Shown here: positions 10,801 through 25,800 of the stretch, piece after piece
Layout of the letters: every line of letters starts with the position of its first letter
How positions within the stretch are numbered: position 1 is the stretch's first letter
Assembly: GCA_030549495.1 (NCBI GenBank)
Contig: JAUIRK010000926.1
Location: 656,001 to 720,000 of the forward strand
Source: Nectonema munidae
Taxonomy: Eukaryota; Nematomorpha; Nectonematoida; Nectonematidae
Length of the DNA: 64,000 nucleotides
Reading direction: 5' to 3'
Made by a program: the position numbers and the translations under genes
The notes under the pieces: generated by a model
What the model was told of the DNA's origin: nothing
What the model saw: only the letters and a program-made list of their open reading frames with translations
Databases searched by the model: none

Positions 10801-13800
10801 TTTTAGATTATCATAAAAATCAATATCTGACATTTTTGCACTATTTAGCCGTTTTTTGTACGTTTAGTTATGGTCGCGAATGGGTGATTTCAGACGAACG
10901 ACCCCCCTGTGATATCTCCAAAACTAGAGCCAACTTGAAAAAACAAATGTCAGATTCGGATTCAGCGCCCTTGAAAACCCCAGAAACCAGTCTCACTTTG
11001 CCTGCCAAAAATATTGTGTTGACCAGTGTAATCTTCGATAGCTGGATAGATGATAGAGATGAACACGATCCCGAATCGAATCCAGACCAACTCGATCAAG
11101 ACCCTACGCAATCACCACTAGGCCATCGGCCGACAAAGTGAGTTACTGCTAGCGTTTCAAGATGCTTACATGATCAAATTCGGACAAAAATGGTATTTAA
11201 AAAATCAAGAATAAAATTTTGCAATTATAACAAAATAATTAATATGAAACATACTTTGAAAATAAAAGATAAGTTTTTTTAAATAAAAAAGAAATAAACA
11301 ATCGCATTTCTAGCTAAATTTATCTAAACTTCTTTTTTTTTAACTGAAAAATCAAGATTCTCATAAATCCAAAGGAATTCCTTTGTTAAGCGATCGCAAA
11401 ACCGGGACAATCCTAGAAAACTAGGACATCCAGCAACCCATGTTACTGGGTATCGCTATACGTTTATCCCTTGTTCATTTGAGACTTGCATACATAATTG
11501 TGTCTTGCATACTTAGAATAATACACGAGACCAAAATCAAAAACTTTATAAATTGAACTTCTGATAACCAGGATAATGTCATCATGATGTCAGTGATGGG
11601 ATGCTCGTATTGTTGTTTATGTATGATGAGCAGGGCGAGTAAAAGTCAATAAAATCAACTTTTATTTCCGTTTAGCAAAAATTCTTTGAAGAAGATCTTT
11701 ACTTGTTTAGTCTAAAATTTTTGAACTAATTTCAAATTTTTAAGTCAATCAAAGTCAATTTTTCGAGTTTAGGTCAATAAAGTCAATTTTTATATTTAAC
11801 ACTTTTTGATTCAATGTGCCTAAAATTGTTATAAGCGATACATACAAGATTTCTTCTTTATGTCAAGACTTCCACAATAGTTGGGCTTTTTTCATCTAAT
11901 AAAATGTTTTACTGTAAAGTTTGCCTGACTTAGGTTAAACATAAAGAAGTTTTTTGTAAAACAAATTTTTTTTGTTGACGAACGCGGTTACATACGATAT
12001 ATCCGCTGCAGAAGTTATTGAATTTTATTCCCAAACTTTTTTATCATTGCATGTTTTTCACATCTTTTACACAAGTTTACCTTAAAAGTTAAGTTATCCT
12101 GCAAAATTGTAGATTACTGACATTAAATCATTCAAAATTAGTAATAGAAATAGACGTTCTCTTAACACTCCAGTTCCATTTGTAACGAAATTGACAAATT
12201 GGTTGCAAGCAGCAAAATATTTTCATTAAAATCTTCCAGCAGTGAAGAAATTAATGATAAAGATGATGGAATTTTATTGCCAAATATCAAGAAATTGTTA
12301 AAAAAAAAAAGGAAATCTGTGTCAAAACATGCTAACAATAATAATTAGAGAATATTCACGATTCATTGATTTAGTCGGAAAAAGTCAACAGAGACTTTTC
12401 AGTCGAAGATGCCTTTACTTGTTTCTTCAACATTATTTCATTTAAGACGAATGTGGCGAGTTATCTTGAAAATAGATTCAAATAAAATGAAATCAATAAA
12501 ATCATGAATATGGAAAACTCTCAACTCTCGAAGTACTTATCTCAAATTGCAAAATTGTCAAGTTTTAACTTTAGAAGTAGAAAGATCTTTTTCTAAACTG
12601 AAAAAACTACTAGAAAATGATCGAATTTTAAATCAGAAAATGTCATTAATTATATGTTGTTGTATTACAAAGTCATGCATTATTTGAAATAATTTTCAAT
12701 ACTTTCTCTAAAGTTTTCATAGTTGTTCAATTCAATGAAATTTTAAAAAGTCAATAAAGTCAATTTTTCTCTGAGTAAAAATCAATTTTTTCCAATTTTT
12801 TGGGTCAATTTTTCCTCGCCCTGCAGTGATAACAGAACATATTTTTATCTACGTCTAAAGAACTTTGACATGAAGTGAGTTTTTTGTATAAAATTTTCAT
12901 GTCGGTTTGATTCAACCAAGATAAATATTTACTCAACGTAAAAAAGGATGGACTTAAATAAAAAAAATGATGATTATGATGTTGATGCTGATGATTATGA
13001 TAATGATGATGGTGATGATGATGAGGTGTAAAAGTTAAAGAATTTACTTGTGTGGGCCAGAGTATTTTGAGTGATAAAGATAGCATTGCCTCCTTGATTT
13101 GATCTGGAAAATTGTTCACTACTCCCACAATCATGATCACTTCCACAGTTTTCTAAAATGGCAAATCTCAAATACAATTCATTCTATAAATTTTAAAGAT
13201 ATTAAATACACGTCAATAAAGTCAATTTTGGTCTACACTCTAAAAGTACGCCATAATTAATTTTATAACTTTTTAGGCTTTTTTTTTTAAAAAATTTAAT
13301 TTTTTTATAAATCAAGAAAAGTACATAAAAAGACCAAAAATATAATTTTCTATAAAGTAACAATTTTAAATAAATATAAATTTAGAACATAAAATTTTTA
13401 TTTTCCTAATAATATTTAGAATTTCAAATCAATTAAGTATTTAAATTTAAATCTACAAGTTTTAAAAAAACAATTTTTTTTTGAAAAAATAGGAATTGTT
13501 TTAACAGGTCAATTTTTCCTCTAAAATGACAAAAAAAATGATCATTATAAAGTTAAAAAAACTATTTTTTATGTCAAAAATAAATTAATCTTGCAATAGG
13601 ATGAAATATTTACGAAATGCCCTCAAAAAAGTGACAACTCAAAAGAGTGCAAAATTTGTATCACTTCTTATAATAATTTGAAAAATAAATCATGACAAAT
13701 CAAAGGTTAGTTATTTGATTAGTTAATATGCTTGATCAGTTATTTAATTGGTTGCTTAGATTGTAAGTAAGTTGTTATGCCATGTCATCTCTTTTATTCG

Positions 13801-16800
13801 TCACTCCTCTAAATTATCGTATTTTTGTCACTCCTTTGATAAAACCACAATATTTACATATTAAATTTAACTTTTATATAAATATAAATTTAAACTTTTT
13901 AAATATATCGTCAAACATCGCTAATGCGAATAGAACGTTAAAAACACTATTCGCATAATGAAATTGTTCGGATCGTGAAAAAATCCATATTTTTGTTGGT
14001 AAACAAAAATACTGAAATCTTACTAAGATATCTCAAATATTTTACCAAAAATGTCGTTATTTTTATTATAAAAATTTTAATCTCTTTTTATCTTTCTTTA
14101 ATTTGTAGATGAAAAAACGTACTATAAAGTAATCGGATTAGCGAAGTCCAGATTAACCCATTTACGACCAATGTTCCTATTTTGGAACATAAATAATTTC
14201 ATCTTCGTCTGCTTTTTTGAATGAATTTGAATATAAATCGTCTGCGTTTTTTTAAATATCGTCTGCTTTGCTTGGTCTTAAATGGGTTAACGAGGGTAAC
14301 ATTTAACATTAAATCCAACTCTATCTCAAAAAGTATAATTAAAAGATGGAATAAAAATTATTGTGAATAACTATGTTACTCCTCTATTTTCTAATACTTG
14401 AAAAATGGCAGCACTATAGTCGAAATACACTTGAAATATGTATAAAATCGTAGATGGCGTTAAATTGATAAAGTATCTTTTATTAGAAATTTATTTTTGC
14501 TTAATATTATTCATGTTTTTTTTAAGAAATAACTCATAATATCTGAGATAAGCATTAAATAGCATATTTTTTTTAAATAAAAATAAGTTTATAAGATATG
14601 ATTTTTTAATTTAAAAATTGGGAAAAAAAATATAAATTTATTTTTTTTTAATTTTCTTTCAATAAAAAATATTTAAAAATATATTTATAAAGTTCATTTT
14701 GAAAACAATTTTTTGTATTTTAGTTAGTTTTCTAAGTAGTTATTTATATAATTAGTTAATTAATCAATCAATTAGTTAGATAGAATTTTGATAGTGTATT
14801 AGTAATATAATTTAGTCACTCCAGAAATTGTATGCTCTGATGAAAATTTTATGTCTGAGCAAATGTACTTCCTTACAATTATTAAATGGGTTGATCTTGA
14901 TTGGGCAAATGTGCGCTCGACTCCTTTAAAGATATATGCAACTAAGAAACAGAAATGTTTTTAATTTCCATGAAAGAGGGATTTTAGGAGTCTGAGGACC
15001 TTGTAGAAGTCAAAACTATTTTCAAGAATGTCAATAAAGGGTGATACTTGATTTAAGTAAGCTCTCTTCCTTTAATTTGCGTGACTCTATATTGTTTGCT
15101 TTATCTAAATAAAATTTCATGAAATAAATTAGAATTTGTACCATGAAATAAATTAGAATTATTGCGGTTGGTGTTGATGATCATAGAGTTGATCAAAATG
15201 ATAATTATATCATATGGATGATGATGATGACGAAAATAATTAGATGGTGATCGATCATGATTCTGCTTCTGCTGATGATGTTAAAAATGATGATAATGAT
15301 GTCATGATGATGATTGTGATAATGATAAATGAAGATCATGATCAATGATTTTATTTTATTAAAACAATTGCTGGGGGTGGACAAATAAATTTTATGATTT
15401 GTTTTAAAAAAATTGTTTACAATTTATTCACATTTTTATTAACTTTCTTGCGTAAAATCGAATTTATGATAAAAATGATATTATCACATCACACAAAATA
15501 TTTTTTTAACAGGGGTATAAACATAAAATTCCAAGATAATCTAAAAAATGGAAAAACAAAATTCTGATAAAAAAGTGGGTGTGAGTTGTTATATATTCGC
15601 CCTCTGCCCTTGAAATGAAGGGGATGATAATGTTTTTAAGGTTCGTTGTGATGATTCTTATGATGAAAAAAATTTTTTTTTATAAAAAAAAGTTTATATA
15701 ATGAATGAACAAAGGATATTTAACTTACATGTATTTGAGTTATGACTGTTGTATGAGTGTGCCTTTAAAACTCGCTGAACGACTAAAATATAAATGCATC
15801 TTGACTTCTTAATGGAAATAAACAAAAATTTAGGCTTAACAAATTTTATAATGAAAATGCAATTTGTATCGAGAGTTGAAAGCGATTAAATACTTTGTTC
15901 TTAAATGTGCAAAAAACATTTTCAATGAAGCTCTCATCTTATACATGCACACATATGGAGATATATATATGTATAAATATTTGAAAGTCACAAATTTATT
16001 AATAAAATTCTTCACTTCTTGTGAAAAGCTTCTCTTACTTTTATGATTTTTTTCGGATTTCAAAAATCAGATAACTTAGTTTTATACTGAAAAGCTAAAT
16101 CTTTGAAAGGTATCCAATTTGTAGTGTGATTGATTAACTTGCGCCAAATGATTTGAGCGATTGTTCAAGTTTTATCGGTACATATTTTTAAAGTGTAATC
16201 ACATTTCTAATTTTTGTTCATTTCTTAAGTACTTAAAAGGGATTTCTCTGTAAAAAGTTACAATATTCCTAACTAAAAGGAATATAAGTCAATGAATGTC
16301 TCATATGGAGCGGAAGATAATATGTTTTATATTTCATGATTTTTTTTCATAGACCGTAGCTTTACGAAAATTATCATTTGCCTGTTCGATTTTTTTTCTA
16401 TTGAAAAAAAATAAAAAAATATTTGAATTCTACTCATTTGGTATTGTTAAGGTTAACTAAGCCTTGAACTTTTTTACACAAACGTTTTTCAAAGGAAGGA
16501 AAATCTTTTGATTAAGTATATTCAAAAATCTAAAACTCAAAGCGATGTAAGATTTTTGATATTTCAAGTTTTGGAATGGTGAATGCGAATTATTACCATT
16601 GATGGTGGCATTCTTGGTCGTTTTGCCGTATTCGTTTTGCGCTATGCAGGTGTACTCGCTATCGTGTTGTGGATTTGCGTGGACAATCTCCAAGATGGAC
16701 AGTGTTAGAGTGGATGACTTTATCCTATTCTTCACGCGTATACTAGAGCATGAAGGAAATAAAGTTTACATATATTAACAAAAAATTACTCATTATCTCG

Positions 16801-19800
16801 GAAAACTACTCAAACATACACTTTAAGTACCGGGGTACTGATTATAATGGGGCTGGACTATAAGAAATTGTATACATTTATATAGCTAAACTTTAGACTA
16901 TTAGATCTAACTGTGTTTCGGAATTATATGGTAGCTGGTGATATACTTTTAGATTATTAAAAAGGTTTTTGCATCATTGATTGGCTCAGCTCAACTCTTA
17001 ATAAAACCCTCTTTAGTGAACAATGTTTTATTGACAAATAGTGCATTTAGAAAGAATGTTTTTAAAAAATAAATTTTATCCATGTTTATATCTTCGTTTC
17101 CTGTTACAAATTTTTTAATTAGTTTTCATTCACTGAACACAAAATAACTTAAAAAGTACACACCCAGATATACAGTGCTGTATTTTTAGCTTTTGAACCC
17201 CCTTGAAAAATTTTGAAAAATTTTGAAAATATAAATAAGATTTGCGTGTATACAAAATTTTCTGTACATTTTGTTATAAAGTTCATTTCAAAGAGGATGA
17301 ATATTAAAATAAACTTATTGTACAGAAATAAAAATATATGTGAGTCTTAAAGGGTTTAAAGGTCTCAAAGTACCTCTTTGGGTGAGCACCGCCTCCTTCC
17401 CACTCAACCGGGCTATTTGGGCTCTCAAAGCACGGCTCCAAATAAACGCACACATACACACACACACTTAGACACATGTATGTGTGCGAAAAATAAAAAA
17501 TACTATTTCATTCACATTTAAGTATATAGGATTGCTCTGAAGAGAATGGTGGAGATGGATTCAAATTCAAAAAGTAGAATATAATATGGAAAGGGTGATC
17601 ATTTAAAATAGAAAGATTTGTAATCTATTAAAAGAGATAATGCTGAAAAAAGTAGCGCATTGATCGAAAAATAACGAAAAAAGATTATAACAATGATGAA
17701 TGCGGGTTAAATTTATACATAAAGCTTAGAATGAAAAATAATCAAATTAGCGATATTATGGAAATGAATAACCTGAATATATCACCAAATATGTACTTAC
17801 TTTTACAATGATGTCCAGCTTCTATTCCAAAAGTTGAATAATCTTTTTCAAAGTTGAGAGAACTACTGGCAAAGGATGGGAATTCCAGTCCAGGCAATAT
17901 TTCAAATTACATGACTTATTTTTATAATTGTGAATAAATTTCTGTGCTGATTCCAATTCATATATAAAAGTTGATAAAAATTATTTAAGTCAATTTTTGT
18001 GTTCAAAAGTCAATAATTTTTTTTGTTAAAAGTCAATTTTTTGATTTCATAAAGTCAATTTTTTATTTGCTTTTTTATATAATCTTTTTAGATGCTGCAG
18101 GGTTTTCCAAATTTTATTTTGAAAGTGTAGGATATTTTTCCTATTTATTAGAATCATTTTAAGTTGACAATGCAATTTCAAAATAAACTTCAACATTCAA
18201 ATTTGAAGCACTTTACTTTCGAGCAAAAACTTTCAATGATTGCTTCCTTCACATTCTCACGTTTTATTTTTATGAAACTTTTTCATTTGTTGAGCGCATG
18301 ACTAAAATATCTAGCTTTTCTACAAAGTTTATAGTTTACCTGTTTTGGACTTCACTTCGACGATAGTTGATTGAAAAAGTTTCACATTAGAGAAAGTTCC
18401 AACTTTTAAAATTTAAAAAGTAGAGTTGTTCCAAATTCTTATTAGAAATTATATGGGTTTATTGTTTTACCTAAAAAATTCACGAGACTCGACCATCTCA
18501 CTGAAAATCTTAAAGAATTTTCAGAAGTTAAATTTTGCGGAGGGCGAATTCATTGATTCTGAACCCTTTGGTTGACGATCACGCAGTGCATTTCTCAGGA
18601 AAAAATGGCTGTACTGCAACGAGAGAAAGAGCGAATGTCATCGTCATATGTAGTTGTAGAGTGACGGAAAAGTTAACACGGTGTAGGTGGGGGAGTTGGA
18701 GAGAATGAGTCGGACTACGCTCAAAGCGTCGATCTGGCAGGCGCGCGACAGCTCAAAGAGTAAAATGACATGATTTACTATCGTCAAGGAAGGGCCTACG
18801 CCGAGGATTTTAAAAAAGAAAAATGTTTGAAGATTGTGGATGCGAATCTTGAAACTTAATTAAATGATCTGATCCTTATCTGCTGATGCGGATTTCCTAT
18901 ACCTCTCTAATACAACACATACACAATAGATATTCTTATATTCTTATCACTACTTAATTCTGCATAAACGAGGCCAAAATAAATTCTCTCACCAATCAAT
19001 GATGTTCTCAGTGCAAATGCATCGTTAAAACTTCTTTATTTTTGAAATGTTTCATTTTAGAGAGAAAAGAAGGATTACTTTTGTGTGTTTTGCACAGTAC
19101 TCAAATTATTCTTCAGCCAATGAACACTTGATTGGGGAAAAGCTTCAACGAAACAGAAGAGAACTGCTTTGTACCCGATGTATACGTTGATAGCGCGTTC
19201 CTTTATAATCACTTCTGGCTTGACTAAAGTTGAAAGAAGAGTGTGCTCACATTTTAGTCAGGATAAAAATTAAATACATAATATATTATACATAAACCCT
19301 TTGATCACCTGCGTAACACCCTGACCCCAAGAAATGAAAATTGTCTATTTCAAATACATAAAATTTTATTGAAAAAGATAATAGACGATTAGTATTCACA
19401 TTTCTGGTCTTGAAAGGGTTAAAAAATATATATGATATAACTTTTCTCTAAATCTTTGTTATATACTGATATTTAAATGTTAAAGAAATTAATAATATTC
19501 AGTTTTCAGAATGATACAAAATTTTACAAACTATGCAAATTCGATAATACAATTTTTGCTTTCGGATATATGAGTTATACCATTATATCTTCTAAATTAT
19601 CTTTTTTTGTACTAAATTGTCTTTTTTTAATTCCAATTCTTTTTCAATTCTAATTTGTCTTTTTTAAATTCTAACTCTCTTCCTAAAATACAAAAAAAGA
19701 CAATTTAGGACTTAAAAAAGACAAATTAGATTTGAAAAAAGACTATTTAGATTTGAAAAAAGATAATTTAGAACTTTAAAAAGACAAATTAGATTTGAAA

Positions 19801-22800
19801 AAAGACAAATTCGATTTGAAAAAAAGACAATTTAGGACTTAAAAAATACAAATTAGATTTGAAAAAAGACTATTTAGATTTGAAAAAAAAACAAATTTAG
19901 AACTTAAAAAGTACAAATTAGATTTGAAAAAAGACAAATTAGATTTGAAAAAAGACTATTTAGATTTGAAAAAAAGACAATTTAGGACTTAAAAAAGACA
20001 AATTAGATTTGAAAAAAGACTATTTAGATTTGAAAAAAGATAATTTAGAACTTTAAAAAGACAAATTAGATTTGAAAAAAGACAAATTCGATTTGAAAAA
20101 AAGACAATTTAGGACTTAAAAAATACAAATTAGATTTGAAAAAAGACTATTTAGATTTGAAAAAAAAACAAATTTAGAACTTAAAAAGGACAAATTAGAT
20201 TTGAAAAAAGACTATTTAGATTTGAAAAAAGATCATTTAGAACTTTAAAAAGACTAATTAGATTTGAAAAAAGACAAATTCGATTTGAAAAAAAGACAAT
20301 TTAGGACTTAAAAAATACAAATTAGATTTGAAAAAAGACTATTTAGATTTGAAAAAAAAACAAATTTAGAACTTAAAAAGGACAAATTAGATTTGAACAA
20401 AGACAAATTAGATTTGAAAAAAGACAATTTAGGACTTAAAAAAGACAAATTAGATTTGAAAAAAGACTATTTAGATGTGAAAAAAGATAATTTAGAACTT
20501 TAAAAAGACAAATTATATTTGAAAAAAGACAATTTAGGACTTAAAAAAGACAAATTAGATTTGAAAAAAGACAATTTAGGACTTAAAAAAGACAAATTAG
20601 ATTTGAAAAAAGACAATTTAGGACTTAAAAAAGGCAAATTAGGTTTGAAAAAAGACTATTTAGATGTGAAAAAAGACAATTTAGAACTTTAAAAGGACAA
20701 ATTAGATTTGAACAAATACAAATTAGATTTGAAAAAAGACAATTTAGGACTTAAAAAAGACAAATTAGATTTGAAAAAAGACTATTTAGACTTAAAAAAG
20801 ACTATTTAGAACTTTAAAAAGACAAATAAGAATTGAAAAAAGACAATTTGGAAGGAAAAATGGTATATATATGTACAACAGAAAAGTATTAGAATATTTT
20901 ACCCACTCTTCCAGTCATAAAATAAGATGAAATGCAGCTATAACTACGAATAAGTTATACAAAAGAATTGTGCTTATATCAGCACTTTTATTTAAAAGGA
21001 TTACAATTTTTAAGACAGACAAAATGTCTCCTTATTTTAATGAAATTTTATGCATTCCAAAGTGATGATATTGGGACAGGCGTTGTCACGTTCCTCCTCA
21101 AAGGATAAACATGCAGTTCAAGAATTTTATTACAAAGCTGCGGTTTAGCTTAGAAGTTTGGAAACAAGGATTATTATTTGAAAATCGTCTATTTTAAACA
21201 TAAAAAATTCCATTGAAAAAAAGCAGACAATTAGTCTTCAAATTTTTTAAACTTAAAGGGTCGTGTTGGATACAAATTCTCCAATTTTGGCTACAAAAGT
21301 CTTGGGTAGTTAGTTTGCTTTAAGGGTACGAAATACCCTGCACCCTTAAACAGGAATTATACAGTGTCGTGCAAAAGTTATAACCAGCACGCAGAAAAAT
21401 GCCTTTCAAATAAATGATTTTAATGTTTTCGATGAAATGTTCGTTATAAGATAACATATTTGCATCCATATAGGAACAAAACTCAATTTTGTTTCAACGC
21501 TGAAAATAGCTTTTAGTCTAGCCGAAATACCCCATATTACTTTTTTTTATGTTCACAATAATATATTTTTTAATAGAACCTTTGTCAAGGCTGATGATTT
21601 AAGCCTCAATGAAATTTCAAAAAAAAAAAAATGTTTGTAAGAATCCCTTTTTTTGAATATATTGAAATATTTCTTAATTAATTATCTTTAGTTTCGCACA
21701 TTACGTGTGCTGCAGACAAATTGGCTATTATTTAAGATGTTCTTAATATTTTTTTGTACATTTTTTATATCAATTTTTGATAATGACGGGTTTTTGGCTT
21801 ATTTGCAATAATAGTTCATGTATACTATTACATTTCAATAAATTTTAGGAATTATTACTTATAGATAATCGAAACGATTTAGCTATAACTCTATTTTAAT
21901 CATATAAATGAATCAAAAACTCAAACAAACACGCGATTTTTTAATAATAACAGAATTTATTATTAAAAAACGCGAATATAAAGAAAGAATTTTTTTATAA
22001 ATGAATAAAAAATAATAAAGTTCTCTGGCAGAAAATTTTTGCACAGCATTTTTAACAAGTAAACTATATGAATGGATCTTTCTACAAGTATAAGAAGAAT
22101 TGAATCTTAAATTTTTACTAATACAGAAATTAATACTTATATGTTTATATTTTCGCCATTTAGTTCCAAAAAATATTTTAAAAAATAATAAGAACAAAGG
22201 TAATAAAATTTATAGTTGAGGGGGTTTGCATACACTTAGAATATATTAAAGATGTATCGGATATCCGAATAAGCGATTCGCAAAAAATTTCACATCCTCA
22301 TCCGGGATTTTTTTCATGTTACCATCCGCATTCGCAATTTAAAATCAATTTTTATAGATATCTATCGAAACTTTTCGTATTTTTTTGTTTAAAACTTATA
22401 AGATTTGTTATGTCTTTAAATTCTAGTAAAAAAGGGATTAAAATAGTAAGATACTGTAAAATATAAAACATAATTTTTTAAAAATATTTTATATCCGCAT
22501 AAAAATTTATTTTGGATATCCGCATTCACTATTATGTCAATTCTAATATTAGCATCCGCGGATGTAAAAAAATTCACATCCGATACATCTCTGTATATAC
22601 TACACATAGAAAACAAGTAATTAAAGGCGCGTGAATTTTTATATAAGACATACCTATTCATCCCACTAAAAAATAATTAACACGTTAATTAATTAGTAGT
22701 AAACTTTGAAAGATGTCAAAAACATTCTATTTAAAAAAAAGGAGACAATTATACTCTTCAAATTTTTTGTCTTTAAAGGGCTAATGTAAAGTGTTGGATA

Positions 22801-25800
22801 ACGAAAAGTCTGGGTAATTTGCACCCAAAATTTTTTTGCGATTCTATCTGAATTTAATCTTTTGATATTTTTGTGTTTATATTGTTTTTACATATGTCAT
22901 TTTTATCTAAACTTTTTTTTAAACATATAATAATCCAAAAGATACATGTCATAGTTTGCTTAGAATTGCAAAAGAACAAAAAGACAAATTACAATTGCAA
23001 AAAGATAAAATAGAACTAAAATGGTATATAAGAATTTAAAGAGAACTTACATAGAGATCGAACACGAATGCTTCTACTGACGGAAGGAGCAATTCCATTT
23101 TCTGCAATGCAAACATAACTCCCTTCCTGATCACGTGAGAAATTTTTGAAGATGAGTTTTCCGGTGCCATTGGAATACGCTTTCACTGTAAAAAAAGTTC
23201 AACATAACTGATTCTACAAACGAGAATATACTCACAAAGAACGTTCATTTGTCTTGAAAATATTAACTTTATTCATTACTTGAATTTGATTTGTCAACAC
23301 TTTGATCGAAAAATTTGCAATCTTCAAATCTAGATACCTCATGTTGAAGTATGATCAGATCATGTATGACCGCTAGACATGTCAAATATGTCATTTGACA
23401 GCCCTTCAATATTTAGATAACATAGTGGCAGGAAAAATACTCCTCTTACAACTTATACTCCTGCCCACCCTGCCAAGTCTAAGTTAAGATTATGTCTAAT
23501 TTAATACTAAAAAATAGTAATGCGATCCAATTACTGTAAAGTAAGAAATTTTCGCAAAGACAAACATTTTGCGATCTTAAATTTCAGAATTTCAAATTTT
23601 TTATATGAAATTTTATACAAAAAATGATCTTATATAACTTTTTGGACAAATTTTAGCGCGATTATACCGATCTTAACACTTCAACCAGATTGCCAATTTA
23701 TGGGCAAATTTTATTAGTCAAAAACTTAGTTTATGAACTTTAAAATCAAGTTTATGAAAAAAAAATTTTTTTTTAATAAATGTAAGCTTGATCTTATTGC
23801 TATGGATGAACGAATAACAATAAAATTATGTTTATGTAAAAAGAAATGAAGTTGAACCAATGTTTATTGATGAAATTGTTGACAATGGGTCCATAATTGT
23901 GATCAAATTCAAATAACAGCTTTAAAGTATTTTAAAATCAAAATGTTTTGCAGCATGTTTGCTTTTTATTCACGTGCTTTATATTCTCGGTGCAGTTGTT
24001 CTTTCATCCTAAAAAGAATACATGTTTCCTTCTTTTTTTTGATTTGTAATTTAAATTTTTTATCCTTGAAAAAGGCAAACCTGGCGAAAATGTTTTTATT
24101 TTGATAAAGTTTCAAAGTGTCCTCTTAATTATAAATTTCAATTCGCTAACTCAAATCTCACTTACTGCGCAGAAATAGTGGAGAAGTTCGAAAATTTGAC
24201 AGCATTTCCTGAAATGGGAACAATTCTAGGAAAGGGCAAAACATTAATTTTTTAAATTCTCTCGAATTGTGAAATGAGCCCAAGATATAGTAAGGTTCCC
24301 CACATTGGAAATTCTGTTGGCATAAGATTAAAAAAAAAATTAAAACATATTTGCCTAAAATTAATACTGAAAAAAAGATTGGGTAAATGTTAGAAGTCTT
24401 CTTACGCTCCGTATTATTCTCTTTCAACATATGTTTGTGCAGCCATGTTATTTTTGGAATTGGGTTTCCATTTGCAGAACACATGAGTTCACTTCGGGTT
24501 TCCACCAAGAATTCTACATCAGAAGAAGTTTTATCATTCAGAAACTTTGGCGAAGCTTAAGTATAGACAAAGAAACGTTTAGAATTTTAACACGTGAGAA
24601 AATGCATCAGATTAAAAATAAACATAAGCAACCAACTAAAAAGTTAGCTAACCATATATTTTACCAAATCTAATAACTAACCATATAAATAATTACATTT
24701 ATGATCTAGACCAGTGCTGGGGAAAATGTTCGTTGAGCGCCTGATACGGTCCGTGAAACCTTTTTAAGGTGAACTTGATCGATTTAAAAATTTGAACAAT
24801 TTTAGTTAAAAACATTCTTCTTAAAATTTTCAAAATTTCCGATCAAAAACATCAATTTTGACATGTTTTAAAAGAATATCAAGTCCTTTTTCAAGATTAT
24901 TAAAAAGGATTATTGAAAATTATGGAAAATAACCGCGAAAAAAGTGTCATGAATTCAAAAAAAAAATTTACGCCATTTTGAAGTATTACACTGAAACGCT
25001 TAGGGTTAAGCCTAAAGGGTGTTGAAGTATGAGTAAAGATACCTTAACCCTTTTTCAATTTTTTTTTTTGAAAATAAAAAATTTTTTTTTTTTTTTTTTT
25101 TTGAATGAATTTAAATAAAAATGTTTGTTTTTTTTAAATTTGTTTTTCGGCTTAAATGGGTTAATGCTGGATCGAACCAAAGATCTTGTGCTATCGATGC
25201 TAACTATCCAACCAACCTTTATCATGAGATTTACGCTTGCACAAACAAAAATACAAACTAATAGACATGGACACAGAGCAAATAAAAATTTATATTATCT
25301 TTGAGATGTTTATATTGGAAAGCCTTTATTATTAGTGAATAGGATTAACATAGTAGCAGATGTAGCAGCTGCTACAGGCCCCGCGCTTTACAGGGCCCCT
25401 CGCGCTTAGTTGAAAAATGCGTCGAAAAAACTTTTAAAGTTATTTTTTAAAGTTTTCTTCAACTCCTGTTTTATATTTCCTCCTTAAAATAAATTTTTGC
25501 TCTTGAATTTTGTGGTTTTTATCTTTTTTGTAGAATCGAGATCAATTTTATCAAAAAAAATTTTTTTACTTTTTTATTTGTAAATTTAATTGATCTGCTA
25601 TATGCCCCGCACTTGGTAGATCCAGCACTGTGAATAGGGATCAGCTATTTTTGAATAATCGGAATGAGAATCGGTAAAAATTGGTTTATGCTTTATTTAA
25701 GTCTAAACTAAACCTCATTTTAAGTTTTGCTTTATTTTTTTCCTCCAAAAATGGTTAAAATTTTATAGAGAAAAAAAAGGTCAAAATAAGGGTCGATTGA

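Noticed and set aside
10868-11137. Apparent plus-strand exon with acceptor TTTAG and donor AAA|GTGAGT
   Set aside because: Its second half is the antisense of a tRNA-derived SINE shared with 46350, so the open frame is explained by a repeat.
17805-17895. Possible minus-strand exon of the Ig gene encoding PGLEFPSFASSSLNFE before a GTAAGT donor
   Set aside because: No acceptor AG opens this frame after the upstream stop, and the true Ig3 first-half exon was found at 19079-19223 with correct phases.
21060-21160. Minus-strand frame with a Trp in a PVPISSLW context, considered as Ig3
   Set aside because: It lacks the B-strand Cys pattern and ends in a stop with no donor; exon E fits far better.
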